A DNA stretch of 64,000 nt from contig NZ_JBLZHU010000011.1 in the NCBI RefSeq assembly GCF_048892425.1, positions 62,001 through 126,000 of the forward strand, written 5' to 3'. The notes below the pieces were generated by a model. The model was given only the letters and a program-made list of their open reading frames with translations, was not told the origin of the DNA and did no database searches. Of the stretch, positions 51,277 to 60,846 are shown one piece after another. The position numbers and the translations under genes were made by a program. Every line of letters starts with the position of its first letter. Position 1 is the stretch's first letter. The stretch comes from Pacificispira sp002696645 (GTDB lineage Bacteria > Pseudomonadota > Alphaproteobacteria > UBA8366 > Aestuariispiraceae).

Positions 51277-52137
51277 TCACACCGGTGGAGCACCATGCAG
51301 CATTTCACACAGGCCGACATAGTCGGGCTCCCGATCCGGGTCGATCAATCCGTGGCGGATAAAGAAATCGATCAGGACAGGGGCACAATTGAATTTGAAC
51401 CGGTCCGTATCACGCACGATTTCCATGACTTCCTGTGCAGGCATCAGGTAAAACCCCGCAACTTCCCCATCGGCAGGGATCGGGGTGAAACTTTCATCCA
51501 ACTCCAGATCATAACAGAACATCTGATCCGGCTTCAGCCCTTGCGGGCTTTCATACAAATAAGATATCGCCCCGACCGCACGGGCCTGGCGCGCCAGATG
51601 CGCGGGGATTGAGGCCTCTTCCGCGCATTCCTTGATAAGATTCTGCGCCAGGGTCAGACCTTCGGGATGCCCCCCGGCGACCGTGTTATCCAGCAATCCG
51701 GGATAAGATGGCTTATCATGGGCGCGCTGTGCGATCCAAAGGTATAGACCGTCTGGCTTTCGCACATATCCATTCAAATGAAAGCCCCAACTGCGAATGC
51801 CTAAGAAAGGACATCCCGCCCGTTCAATCGAAAACACAGCGGGATCCGAAAACCGTTCAGCAACCGCATAACGCTCGTCCCGCCACCCTTGAATAAGGCC
51901 TTCATCGGCCATTACGCGCAGGGCATAATCCACCGCTGCCGTCGCAGAATCGTAATCGAACAAAGCCGCATGCAGATCAACCTGTTGCCCCCCCACCACG
52001 AAGATATCGGGGAAACCGGACAACCGTTCCAATCGATCCTTGCGGATCCAGCCCAATTGCTGACCGCGCCCAAAGAACGGCAGATAATTTTCACGCGATC
52101 CATTGTTACAGGCGAGAATCCGGTCCTGATAGGCCAC
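51277..52137 (-). CDS. Nudix hydrolase with DUF4743 N-terminal domain
   Basis: 286 residues. N-terminal DUF4743 region (residues 1-110) then a Nudix domain with the box GGHPEG-x7-LIKECAEEASI, where the usual REUXEE is KECAEE, so the motif is slightly altered. The combination resembles the hydrolase half of fungal thiamine pyrophosphokinase-related proteins, whose members act on thiamine diphosphate derivatives. Follows the ACT-domain gene by 2 bp and is probably co-transcribed with it. Confidence 0.88.
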   Translation of the reverse strand: MAYQDRILACNNGSRENYLPFFGRGQQLGWIRKDRLERLSGFPDIFVVGGQQVDLHAALFDYDSATAAVDYALRVMADEGLIQGWRDERYAVAERFSDPAVFSIERAGCPFLGIRSWGFHLNGYVRKPDGLYLWIAQRAHDKPSYPGLLDNTVAGGHPEGLTLAQNLIKECAEEASIPAHLARQARAVGAISYLYESPQGLKPDQMFCYDLELDESFTPIPADGEVAGFYLMPAQEVMEIVRDTDRFKFNCAPVLIDFFIRHGLIDPDREPDYVGLCEMLHGAPPV

Positions 52138-52139
52138 GG

Positions 52140-52433
52140 TTACCTCTTTTCACACACCAAAACGCTGCGAACACCGACAGTCTGACGCATCACCGCGCCA
52201 ACGATATCACAGCTCTGCGGGTCCAGGCCGCTGACCTGCACATCGATGATCAGATTGGGGTCAATTCCTCCGTCGATCACAGCATTCAACTTCTGTGTAA
52301 TCAAGCCACGCTTTGTGATGGGGGCCAATACGCGGGCCAGGATGCCAACATCCGTATCGGCGGTGACGGAAAAACAATACACTGAAGGGGATGTACCGAC
52401 ATCATTGGACGGCACCGACAAAGGTAAGGTCAT
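52140..52433 (-). CDS. ACT-domain protein
   Basis: 97 residues forming a single ACT domain (SVTADTDVGILARVLAPITKRGLI, then a strand/helix/strand repeat ending VRSVLVCEKR). It lacks a catalytic domain, so it is a stand-alone small-molecule sensor similar to the regulatory subunit of acetolactate synthase. It is the first gene of a two-gene unit with the Nudix hydrolase. Ligand unknown. Confidence 0.8.
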   Translation of the reverse strand: MTLPLSVPSNDVGTSPSVYCFSVTADTDVGILARVLAPITKRGLITQKLNAVIDGGIDPNLIIDVQVSGLDPQSCDIVGAVMRQTVGVRSVLVCEKR

Positions 52434-52477
52434 GGAAGTCTCATTTCTCTGTGAATAGCATCAGGTGGCGGCACAGG

Positions 52478-52515
52478 CCCGGACCCCCCAGCCGCATTAT
52501 ATGCGGGGGACCGGG
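52478..52515 (-). repeat. GC-rich hairpin between AEC and ACT genes
   Basis: CCCGGACCCCC pairs with GGGGGACCGGG except for one A-A mismatch, with CGCAttataTGCG in the centre. No T-run follows. It may end transcripts of the minus-strand AEC gene or be a REP-like repeat. Confidence 0.5.
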
Positions 52516-52611
52516 TCCGTAATTCGACCAATGCGCCCAAACAGCGCCACAGAGAAATTCGAGGTCAACATACTGAAACCATATATCCGGTTGGAAGGTG
52601 ACGCAAGAATA

Positions 52612-53556
52612 TTACAAACCACCCTGGAACAGCCACAGGATAAGCCATAAGGTAAAGACCGACCCAATCGTCGACAGGCATATTGATGTCGTCGCCAGGG
52701 CCTGGGCCGTCCCATATTTCTGGGAAAATATATAGACCATGACACCACTGGGCTGGGCCGCTGTAATGGTGGCAATTTGTACCCACAACGGATCCAAAGC
52801 AAAAATATACGTGCCCGCCAGATAGACCAATAACGGAAACAGCATGATCTTCAGCGACACCTGGACCATGGATTGAACCACACGCCCGGCAATACCATAG
52901 CGCTTCAGCGACGATCCCAAGGCAAACAAGGCACAGGGCAGCACGGCCCCCTGCATGGTTTCGGCAATCCGCGCCAAAGGTGTGGGCAGAGACAGACCCG
53001 CCAGATTTGTCGCCATGCCCAGAAACAAACCCCACAGGATGGGATTGCGAATCAACCCGCTGGCAACCTGTTTGGGCAGTGCGGCCAGACCACCGCTGCG
53101 GCGCGATTGGCTCATTTCCAATAGAACCGTCGTGCCGGTGAAAAAGATAATGCCGTGGACAGACAGGATCAGAAAGAACGGCAGAGCCGCCGTCTCTCCA
53201 TAGGCCAGCAGGATCAGGGGCAGACCCAACAGAACCGTGTTGGAAAAAGCACTGCCCATCCCGGTCAGGATAGCCCCCATTATGTCGCGCCCAAAGATGA
53301 AACGCGCGACCAGAAAGCCGATCGCATAAATCAGAATTCCTGGCCCGTAATAGCTGGCAAACAGGTTCCAGGGCACCTTGTCTGGCAATTGCGTGGTCGC
53401 AATCGTCCTGAACAGCATGAAGGGAACGGCGAAATTAAAAACGAAAGATGCGACCCCCGCTTCCGCAGATTCAGAGAACCACCCAAGGCGGGCCGCGACA
53501 TATCCAAGGGCTGCAATGCCAAAAATCGGCAGCAGAATGTTGATTACGATATCCAA
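52612..53556 (-). CDS. AEC-family transporter (second copy)
   Basis: 314 residues, ten hydrophobic segments. MDIVINILLPIFGIAALGYVAARLG start, GSAFSNTVLLGLPLILLAYG in the first-half crossover, and AAQPSGVMVYIFSQKYG in the second-half crossover. It has the same length as the AEC protein encoded at 5756-6703 but differs enough to suggest another substrate. Inner-membrane secondary transporter of the auxin efflux carrier family. Monocistronic, divergent from the gene at 53694. Confidence 0.9.
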   Translation of the reverse strand: MDIVINILLPIFGIAALGYVAARLGWFSESAEAGVASFVFNFAVPFMLFRTIATTQLPDKVPWNLFASYYGPGILIYAIGFLVARFIFGRDIMGAILTGMGSAFSNTVLLGLPLILLAYGETAALPFFLILSVHGIIFFTGTTVLLEMSQSRRSGGLAALPKQVASGLIRNPILWGLFLGMATNLAGLSLPTPLARIAETMQGAVLPCALFALGSSLKRYGIAGRVVQSMVQVSLKIMLFPLLVYLAGTYIFALDPLWVQIATITAAQPSGVMVYIFSQKYGTAQALATTSICLSTIGSVFTLWLILWLFQGGL

Positions 53557-53693
53557 GAGAGCCGAATCCTTATCTTATCTGTTTTCTGATTACTCCGTGT
53601 GGCTACTCTGGGCAAGTCAGAGACCTTGCGGTTCGGGGAGTAGCGTGCCATCTATCACCCGATGGATTGGGCCCAGCGAGGGAGAGACCCGGC

Positions 53694-53987
53694 ATGGCAG
53701 ACCTCTGGATTTTCGGGCGGAAACCAGCGGCAATGGTGCGTCACCGGCATGGTGGCTTTAACGCGACATTTCCAATGAACGGCGATACGGTTGTGGAGCA
53801 GGCTGGCCTGACCCGCGATGCCAATGCTGCGCGTGAAAAGGCGGAATCGTCCGGAATCAAACCACCGCCCCGCATTGAAGGGCGCGAGGCACAAAATGTG
53901 TTGAGCTTTCAATCCCGTGGTGATCGTGCCCAGCGCACCAATCTCAGTCCCCGAAATGGGGGACGTCCGGGTCCCTACCGCGAATAG
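53694..53987 (+). CDS. Small hypothetical protein upstream of mcd
   Basis: 97 residues from ATG at 53694 with GGGAGAG about 8 bp upstream. Gly/Arg/Pro-rich with charged segments (REKAESSGIKPPPR, SFQSRGDRAQR) and no hydrophobic segment; begins MADLWIFGRKPA. The tail (NGGRPGPYRE) looks disordered. The stop is 8 bp before the mcd start, so the two are probably co-transcribed. No family recognised. Confidence 0.6.
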   Translation: MADLWIFGRKPAAMVRHRHGGFNATFPMNGDTVVEQAGLTRDANAAREKAESSGIKPPPRIEGREAQNVLSFQSRGDRAQRTNLSPRNGGRPGPYRE

Positions 53988-53995
53988 CCCCGAAC

Positions 53996-55642
53996 GTGAT
54001 CACCTCAGAAGCCCGACTATACGCCTTAAGCCAAGCAGAATCGCTGGCCGCAGAGGCTGTTGACCATCTGTCGCAAACAGTCCGGAACGCTGAAACCGGC
54101 CGCGTGGACCCAATCGCTCTGGAGCGCGCACAGCATCAAGCCCATGGCACGGCCTGGCTTGTGTCCCATGTCGCCGGACTGACGGCCCTGCATGATTGGG
54201 CCCAGCGCTTGGAAGAAACAAACTCAATGGGGCCTGTTGAGGCTGGGATTTTGCGCATCGGATTTGCGGAATATCTGAACAGGATCATTCACGGATTGCC
54301 CATGGGGCAAACCGAAACCGTGCGCCCCCATGAACTGGGAACGTCACTGCATGCCATGGGCATGGCGACCGATCCAACCCTGAATGCCCTATTTGCAGAC
54401 CCGGACCTGCCAGAAATTCGCATGGCAACCGCCCTGGCAATGTCGGAACATGGATTTTCCAATCCTGCCGACGACCCCGATGGCGAAATTTCCATGATGC
54501 GGACGCAATACCAACGCTTCGCCGAAGCCGAAATTGCACCGTTTTGCCATCGATGGCATCTGGATGATATCCTGATCCCCGATGAAACGGTGCAGAAGGT
54601 TGCAGATCTGGGAACCTTTGCGATTACAATTCCACAGGCCTATGACGGTCTGGGACTGTCCAAACAGGCCATGGTCGCAGTGACGGAGGAACTATCCAGC
54701 TTTCATTTGCCCACCGGATCGTTGGCAACCCGGCCTGAAATTGCCGGGGAATTGATCAGCAATAGCGGGACCCAGGATCAGAAAGAGCGCTTCCTGCCGG
54801 GGATCGCCAGCGGAAAGATCATGACAACCGCTGTCTTCACAGAACCTGATATCGGTTCGGACCTGGCGCATCTCAGCACCAGGGCGGTTCGGCGGGGCGC
54901 TGTATATCAGGTATCCGGGGCAAAGACCTGGATCACCCATGGCGGGCGCAGTGATCTGATGACCCTGTTGGTGCGCACACAGGCGGGCAGCCAGGATCAC
55001 AGCGGCGTTTCCATGCTGTTGGCCGAAAAGCCGCGTGGCACGCCTGCAACCCCCTTCCCTGCGCCGGGCATGACAGGGGGCGAAATCCGCACCCTGGGTT
55101 ATCGCGGCATGAAGGAATATGACATCGCCTTTGATCGGTTCGACGTACCCGCCCATAACCTGCTGGGGGGCGAAGAAGGTCTTGGGTTCCGGCAATTAAT
55201 GGCAACCTTTGAGTCGGCACGCATCCAGACCGCCGCGCGCGCGGTTGGCGTCGCCCGCAATGCCCTGCGTTTGGCCATGGATTATGCCACAACCAGACGG
55301 CAATTCGGCCAGTCCCTGATCCGGTTTCCCCGTATTGCAGATAAGCTGGCCCTGATGGCGGCAGAAACAGAGATTGTCCGGCAATTGACACGCCATGCCG
55401 CCTTGGCAAAAGATACCGGACGGCGCTGCGATGTGGAAGCAGGTATGGCCAAGCTGCTGGCGGCGCGCACCGCCTGGGCGGCAGCCGACGATGCCTTACA
55501 GATTCATGGCGGGATCGGCTATGCGCTGGAAAGCCAGATTTCCCGTGTTTTGGTGGATGCGCGGATATTGAATATCTTTGAGGGTACCGGCGAGATTCAG
55601 GCACAGGTCATCGCCCGTGGACTGTTGAGTCGTCGAAATTAG
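53996..55642 (+). CDS. mcd: (2S)-methylsuccinyl-CoA dehydrogenase (Mcd)
   Basis: 548 residues from a GTG start, 8 bp after the previous stop. An N-terminal extension of about 150 residues precedes an acyl-CoA dehydrogenase core: FAEAEIAPFCHRWHLDD, FTEPDIGSDLAHLSTRAVR, KTWITHGGRSDLM, GMTGGEIRTLGYRGMKEYDI, LMATFESARIQTAARA and the terminal ILNIFEGTGEIQ. The extension plus these segments match Mcd of the ethylmalonyl-CoA pathway, which oxidises methylsuccinyl-CoA to mesaconyl-CoA during acetyl-CoA assimilation. It predicts that the pathway (crotonyl-CoA carboxylase/reductase, ethylmalonyl-CoA mutase) is elsewhere in the genome. eipB follows. Confidence 0.92.
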   Translation: MITSEARLYALSQAESLAAEAVDHLSQTVRNAETGRVDPIALERAQHQAHGTAWLVSHVAGLTALHDWAQRLEETNSMGPVEAGILRIGFAEYLNRIIHGLPMGQTETVRPHELGTSLHAMGMATDPTLNALFADPDLPEIRMATALAMSEHGFSNPADDPDGEISMMRTQYQRFAEAEIAPFCHRWHLDDILIPDETVQKVADLGTFAITIPQAYDGLGLSKQAMVAVTEELSSFHLPTGSLATRPEIAGELISNSGTQDQKERFLPGIASGKIMTTAVFTEPDIGSDLAHLSTRAVRRGAVYQVSGAKTWITHGGRSDLMTLLVRTQAGSQDHSGVSMLLAEKPRGTPATPFPAPGMTGGEIRTLGYRGMKEYDIAFDRFDVPAHNLLGGEEGLGFRQLMATFESARIQTAARAVGVARNALRLAMDYATTRRQFGQSLIRFPRIADKLALMAAETEIVRQLTRHAALAKDTGRRCDVEAGMAKLLAARTAWAAADDALQIHGGIGYALESQISRVLVDARILNIFEGTGEIQAQVIARGLLSRRN

Positions 55643-55716
55643 CGGCTCGCCACCCTATATGGACAGTTAATGCCCAAACGGAATGCCCAAACAGAAAAAT
55701 TAAAGGGATCACCTCA

Positions 55717-56526
55717 ATGCACCGCAAAAGCCTCCTTGCCACCCTTTCACTGCTGTTTATTTTTGCAACACCGCAGGCTGCACAGGCACAGGAATACTCT
55801 GTGCTGCCGCATTCAGCGCGCTACAGCATCACATTGATTGAAGCAAAGGTTGGCGAAGTCACCATGCTGGATGGCGGCCTAAGCGTCGATCTGGTCAAGG
55901 GCTGCAAAAACTGGACACTGCAATCCAATTTGAATTTAGCAGCAGGCAATCAGGATGGCGCAGGCTTCGTTCTGGTTATGAATCAAGCCGCAACAGAAAG
56001 CCTGGACGGGCGACGGTTTGAATTCAAAACAGACGTTGTGGTCAATGATGCCCCGGAAGAAACCTATCAAGGCATCGCAACACTGGAAGAAGATGGCCGA
56101 GGGGAGGCAGAGTTCACCCTGCCTGAGCAAAAGAAAGTTCGTCTGCCACAGGATACGCTGTTCCCGATTAATGCGATGCGGACCAATCTGAATGCCGCTT
56201 GGGGGGCGCAACAGGTTCTGACGAACTATATCTACTTTGATGGCAGTGAATTAAGCGCCTGGCGCGCCACGGACCTGGTTGCCGGCACGCCAGAGCCCTT
56301 GGATGCGCAGGCGCAGGATCCCGACGGCATCACGAAAATCGGGCAGGCAAAGCGGGTTGTCACAACATTATTTGATTTGACCCACACTGATGCAGAGCCG
56401 ATTTCAACCTATATTTCCGATATTCTGCCCAATGGAATCGTCACGCGCCTGACCATTGATCTGGGCTTCATGGTCGCCGAAGCGCGATTGATCGAAGTGC
56501 TGGCGATCCCAGAACCGGACTGTTAA
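55717..56526 (+). CDS. eipB: EipB-family cell envelope integrity protein (DUF1849)
   Basis: 269 residues. Signal peptide (KSLLATLSLLFIFATPQAAQA) and a periplasmic beta-spiral domain beginning YSVLPHSARYSITLIEAK. Cysteines in VKGCKNWTL and at the C-terminus (PEPDC) correspond to the disulfide of Brucella EipB, a periplasmic protein needed for envelope integrity. Conserved W-T and D-G-x-x-F patterns agree with DUF1849. It lies 74 bp after mcd on the same strand and 34 bp before the peptidase. Confidence 0.92.
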   Translation: MHRKSLLATLSLLFIFATPQAAQAQEYSVLPHSARYSITLIEAKVGEVTMLDGGLSVDLVKGCKNWTLQSNLNLAAGNQDGAGFVLVMNQAATESLDGRRFEFKTDVVVNDAPEETYQGIATLEEDGRGEAEFTLPEQKKVRLPQDTLFPINAMRTNLNAAWGAQQVLTNYIYFDGSELSAWRATDLVAGTPEPLDAQAQDPDGITKIGQAKRVVTTLFDLTHTDAEPISTYISDILPNGIVTRLTIDLGFMVAEARLIEVLAIPEPDC

Positions 56527-56560
56527 CCCTACCCTTCACGTCAGCTTGTCATAAAAGGTC

Positions 56561-57943
56561 ATGGATATGAGTTGCTTTGTTAAACAGAAAAATAAAGAGA
56601 CACGCAGCATAACGGGAATCGTAAAAGCCGACTATGACACTTGGCTTTCAAACCAATCGGACCCCGTTCAAACCTGGATCAAAGGGTCTGGGTTCAAGGC
56701 GAAGCCCGGTGCCGTTGCGATTTTCCCAGACAAGGCGGGGGCCCCGAACAACGCCCTGGTGGTCCTGGAAAATGAACAGGATCTGTGGTCCTGGGGCGCA
56801 GCAGCGGTTCGACTGCCAGCCGGGCGCTATTGCCTGTCGCCCGAACCTGATGCCACCATGGCTTACAATGCCAGCCTCGGCTGGGCCTTGGGCAGCTATG
56901 ATTTCGACCGCTATCGCAAACGCTCGGAACCTGTCCGGGAATTGGTCTGGCCGAAGAATGCGGACAATAAGCTTGTTGCAGCCGTGTCTGCGGGCATTTA
57001 TCTGACCCGCGATCTGGTCAATACGCCGGCGTCGGATATGGGACCGGAAGAGCTGGCTGCGGCGGCATCGGCCTTGTCACAAACTTTTGGCGCACATTGT
57101 GAAACCATCATCGGGGAGGACCTGCTGACGCAGAATTTTCCGATGATTCATGCGGTTGGCCGTGCGTCAACACGCGCGCCACGCCTGATAGACCTGCGCT
57201 GGGGCAATCCGATCCATCCGAAAGTAACGCTTGTTGGAAAAGGCGTCTGCTTTGACACTGGTGGGCTGGATTTGAAGCCATCCAGTGGCATGCTGATGAT
57301 GAAAAAGGACATGGGGGGCGCGGCCCAGGTTCTGGGCCTGTCGCGCATGATCATGGAAATGGAGCTTCCGGTCAGTTTGCGCGTGTTGATCCCGGCTGTG
57401 GAAAACAGTGTATCAGGCAATGCCTTCCGCCCCCTGGATATCCTGAATACCCGCAAGGGATTGACGGTCGAAGTCGGCAATACCGATGCGGAAGGTCGCC
57501 TTGTTCTGGGCGATGCGCTGGCCTTGGCCTGTGAAGAAACGCCAGACCTGTTGATTGATTTCGCCACATTGACCGGGGCCGCCCGGGTGGCCCTGGGAAC
57601 CGATCTGCCTGCCTTATTCTGTAACAGCGACAGTCTGGCTGCCGCGCTGTCACAGGGCGGTCTGGCCGCAAAGGATCCAACCTGGCGCTTGCCGCTGCAT
57701 CAGGCCTATACCGGGATGCTGGACAGCAAGATTGCCGATACCAACAATGTTTCCTCAGGCGGGTATGCGGGGGCCATCACGGCAGCCCTGTTCTTGGAAA
57801 AATTCGTCGAACCGGAAATCGAATGGGCCCATTTTGATCTGATGAGCTGGAATACAAGCACGAAGCCCGGTCGCCCGGAAGGCGGCGAGGCACAAGGAAT
57901 CCGCGGCGTATTCCTGACTCTGCAAGACCGGTTTACCCGCTAA
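56561..57943 (+). CDS. Leucyl aminopeptidase-family protein (M17)
   Basis: 460 residues. The di-metal site is complete: K227 in VGKGVCFDTGGLDLKP, D232, D250 in MKKDMGGAA, and D309/E311 in the NTDAEGRL signature. The N-terminal macro-like domain is present. It removes N-terminal residues from peptides using two metal ions. The chain is shorter than E. coli PepA and closer to the PepB/leucyl aminopeptidase form common in alphaproteobacteria. No clear ribosome binding site; start by alignment of length. Confidence 0.93.
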   Translation: MDMSCFVKQKNKETRSITGIVKADYDTWLSNQSDPVQTWIKGSGFKAKPGAVAIFPDKAGAPNNALVVLENEQDLWSWGAAAVRLPAGRYCLSPEPDATMAYNASLGWALGSYDFDRYRKRSEPVRELVWPKNADNKLVAAVSAGIYLTRDLVNTPASDMGPEELAAAASALSQTFGAHCETIIGEDLLTQNFPMIHAVGRASTRAPRLIDLRWGNPIHPKVTLVGKGVCFDTGGLDLKPSSGMLMMKKDMGGAAQVLGLSRMIMEMELPVSLRVLIPAVENSVSGNAFRPLDILNTRKGLTVEVGNTDAEGRLVLGDALALACEETPDLLIDFATLTGAARVALGTDLPALFCNSDSLAAALSQGGLAAKDPTWRLPLHQAYTGMLDSKIADTNNVSSGGYAGAITAALFLEKFVEPEIEWAHFDLMSWNTSTKPGRPEGGEAQGIRGVFLTLQDRFTR

Positions 57944-57986
57944 AGCAATATTCGGTCAAAGCGACCATGAATGACCTGATATTGCT
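57944..57986. repeat. Inverted repeat after the M17 gene
   Basis: AGCAATAT...GGTCA and TGACC...ATATTGCT pair with two internal mismatches around a 12-base loop. Without a T-run it is a weak terminator candidate; it may be a small dispersed repeat of another type. Confidence 0.45.
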
Positions 57987-58000
57987 CTAGTGATCAAACC

Positions 58001-60772
58001 CTAATTTATCGTTTCAACCTGCTTATTTTTCGATGCGGTTGGCGTGGCTTGCGATGTCACCATCAATTGCACCCGAACCAGGCCTGCATCACTGGGATCA
58101 CTGTGCTGTGTGAAGCCCAGATCCGCGCACATATCCAACATGGGTTTGTTATCGCGCAGCACATCGCCATACAGAACATCTATACCGCGCTGGCGGGCAT
58201 ATTTTATCAACAGGCACATCAGCGCATAGCCCAAACCTTCACCCTTGTGGTCCTGTCGCAGCAGGATCGCGTATTCCGCCTCTGCTCCATCCGCATTGGC
58301 GATCAGGCGGGCAACCCCGATGATGGAGTCTGAATCCGCCGGATCCAGCGCAACGAATGCCATCTCTCTGGCATAATCGATTTGAGACAGGCGGGCCGCC
58401 AGACGCTCTGGCAACAGGCGCATCGGGTGCAGGAAACGGAATCGAATATCTTCCGGGGCGGATCGGGCGACCAGATCGCTTAATCCAGGCGCGTCCTCGG
58501 GTCTGATCGGGCGAACATTGACCATTGTTCCATCCCGCAATGGCACAGTCCCTTCCTGATCGCGGGGATAAGGGTGGATGGCCAGGCGCCGCGCCGGATT
58601 ATCGCGCAGTTCCCGGGACACGGCTGCAACACGGATTCGGGCATCCAGCGCCATGACACCGGCACTGTCAGCGATCAATGGATTGATATCCAGCTCTTTC
58701 ACTTCTGCAAAATCGATCGCCAATTGGCCTATCTGAATCAGGACAAGCCTCAGGCTTTCAAAATCCACAGGCGGCTCATCACGATACCCGCGCAACAGCT
58801 TATGGACTGCCGTTTCCTCTATCAGGGTCTGGGCCAGAACATCATTTAATGGCGGTAAACCGGTTACGGTATCGCCAACGATTTCAACCTCTTTGCCCCC
58901 TTTCCCAAACAGGACGACCGGACCGAATTGCGGGTCTTCATTCAGCCCCACAATCAATTCATGGGCGCCGGGCCGGCGAATCATCTGCTGAACACTGACC
59001 CCTTCGATTTGGGCATCGGGAAATTCCTGATGCATCCGCTTTAGCATCGATTCCGTGGCGTTATAGACCTGATCGGGCGATGACAGGTTCAGCACGACCC
59101 CGCCAACATCGCTTTTATGCGTAATATCGCGCGAAAGAATTTTGACCGCCACCAGATCCCCCATGGAGAACCCTCTGGCGATTTCCGCCGCTTCGGCAGG
59201 CATGCGGCCAATTTCGGTTCGCACAATGGGAATGCCATAGGCTTCCAAAACCTGCTTGGCCTCAACTTCGCTCAGCCATTCCCGATCTTCCGACAGGGCC
59301 TGATCGATAATGCTGCGCACCTTATCACGGTCCGGCTCCACACTATTGGCGCGTGCAGAGGGCACCTGCATCAGATTCACCTGATTGCGGCGATATCGAA
59401 CCACATGCATAAAGCCCCGCACAGCCTCTTCGGCGGTGTTGTAGGTTGGAATGCGCGCCTCAACAAAGCGGCGGCGCGACTCAGCGGCGGACATATCCCC
59501 CAGCCAGGATGTCAGGATCGGGCGATGACGGTCCCGGGCCACTTCCAGAACAGCCTCCGCCGCCTCCAGTGAATTGCTGATTGCGGTGGGGCAATTCAAG
59601 ACCAGCACAGCATCGGCCGCTTCATCCGCAATCAAGGCCTGCAGGGACTCGCGATAGCGACTGCCCGGGGCATCGCCAATAATATCAACCGGGTTTCCCT
59701 TGCTCCAGGTCGTCGGCAAGCAGGCATTCAGTTTCTCAATTGTCTGTGGCGACAGTTCGGCCAGATGACCGCCCTGTTCAATCAGGCTGTCTGTTGCCAG
59801 CACACCAATACCGCCCCCATTGGACAGGATCGCCAGACGATCCCCCACCGTATTGGGATCGCCATCCGCCAGGGATCCCATCCGCCGTAATTCACTGGAC
59901 AGTGTCTGAACCGCATCAAACAATTCCTGCATATCATAGACCCGCAACATGCCAGCCCGCCGGAAGGCTGCATCATAGACCGAATCTGAACCCGCCAGCG
60001 CGCCGGTATGAGAGCTTGCAGCCCTGGCCCCTTCGGCCATGCGCCCCGCCTTGATGACAACAACGGGCTTGGTGCGCGCCGCCGCGCGGGCTGCGGACAT
60101 GAACTTCGCCGCATCCCCCACGGCCTCAATATACAGCATGATCGCGCGAACCTCTGACGCTGTGGCCAGATAGTTCAACATATCGCCGAAATCGACATCC
60201 ATTTTGTCGCCGACGCTGATCATGTGGGAAAAGCCGATACCCCGCCCCGTCGCCCAATCCAGGACAGAGGTCAACACCGCCCCCGATTGCGCGACAAAGG
60301 CTAAATCCCCGATCTTGGGGTTCATATGGGCAAAGCTGGCATTCAGGCCTATTGCCGGAACCATCATGCCCAGCACATTTGGTCCCAAAATCCGCATGGA
60401 GCCCGCCGCATCCATAACCGCCTGACGGCGTGCATGGCCTTCCGTGTCGTCGCCCTCTCCAAAACCGGCTGTGATCACACAGGCAGCCTTGCATCCCTTT
60501 TTATTCAGGTCCGCAATAACCTGGGGCACCGCATCGGCGGGGGTCGCGACAATGGCCAGATCCGGCACCATGGGAAGGCTTTCAATATCCTTCCAGGTCA
60601 TGCTGCCGCCAATCGCGGAATGCTTGGGGTTGACCGGCATGATCGGCCCTTCAAACCCACCGCCAAACAGGTTCTGCGCCAGCACCGCCCCCACGGAACC
60701 AGCCCGTTTGGATGCGCCAATCAAGGCGATAGAGCGTGGATTGAACAGGTATTCTAGGTCACGTACGGACAT
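58001..60772 (-). CDS. Bifunctional ADP-forming acyl-CoA ligase / GNAT acetyltransferase (Pat-type)
   Basis: 923 residues. Order: CoA-binding domain (PRSIALIGASKRAGSVG), succinyl-CoA ligase-like domains (ILGPNVLGM, SQSGAVLTSVLDWATGRGIG), an ATP-grasp domain from about residue 480 (AYGIPIVRTEIG..VAVKILSRDITHKSDVGGVVLNL) and a C-terminal GNAT domain from about 755 with LLRQDHKGEGLGYALM as the acetyl-CoA loop. This architecture is that of Pat/YfiQ protein lysine acetyltransferases, which acetylate and inactivate acetyl-CoA synthetase. The next gene downstream of its promoter encodes a macrodomain protein. Minus strand, long single gene. Confidence 0.92.
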   Translation of the reverse strand: MSVRDLEYLFNPRSIALIGASKRAGSVGAVLAQNLFGGGFEGPIMPVNPKHSAIGGSMTWKDIESLPMVPDLAIVATPADAVPQVIADLNKKGCKAACVITAGFGEGDDTEGHARRQAVMDAAGSMRILGPNVLGMMVPAIGLNASFAHMNPKIGDLAFVAQSGAVLTSVLDWATGRGIGFSHMISVGDKMDVDFGDMLNYLATASEVRAIMLYIEAVGDAAKFMSAARAAARTKPVVVIKAGRMAEGARAASSHTGALAGSDSVYDAAFRRAGMLRVYDMQELFDAVQTLSSELRRMGSLADGDPNTVGDRLAILSNGGGIGVLATDSLIEQGGHLAELSPQTIEKLNACLPTTWSKGNPVDIIGDAPGSRYRESLQALIADEAADAVLVLNCPTAISNSLEAAEAVLEVARDRHRPILTSWLGDMSAAESRRRFVEARIPTYNTAEEAVRGFMHVVRYRRNQVNLMQVPSARANSVEPDRDKVRSIIDQALSEDREWLSEVEAKQVLEAYGIPIVRTEIGRMPAEAAEIARGFSMGDLVAVKILSRDITHKSDVGGVVLNLSSPDQVYNATESMLKRMHQEFPDAQIEGVSVQQMIRRPGAHELIVGLNEDPQFGPVVLFGKGGKEVEIVGDTVTGLPPLNDVLAQTLIEETAVHKLLRGYRDEPPVDFESLRLVLIQIGQLAIDFAEVKELDINPLIADSAGVMALDARIRVAAVSRELRDNPARRLAIHPYPRDQEGTVPLRDGTMVNVRPIRPEDAPGLSDLVARSAPEDIRFRFLHPMRLLPERLAARLSQIDYAREMAFVALDPADSDSIIGVARLIANADGAEAEYAILLRQDHKGEGLGYALMCLLIKYARQRGIDVLYGDVLRDNKPMLDMCADLGFTQHSDPSDAGLVRVQLMVTSQATPTASKNKQVETIN

Positions 60773-60846
60773 GGGGCACCTTCATTGTTGCGCGATTTCA
60801 ATCAATCGCTTTACGCCTGCACGAGCAGTTGTCCCGTCCCTGATTT

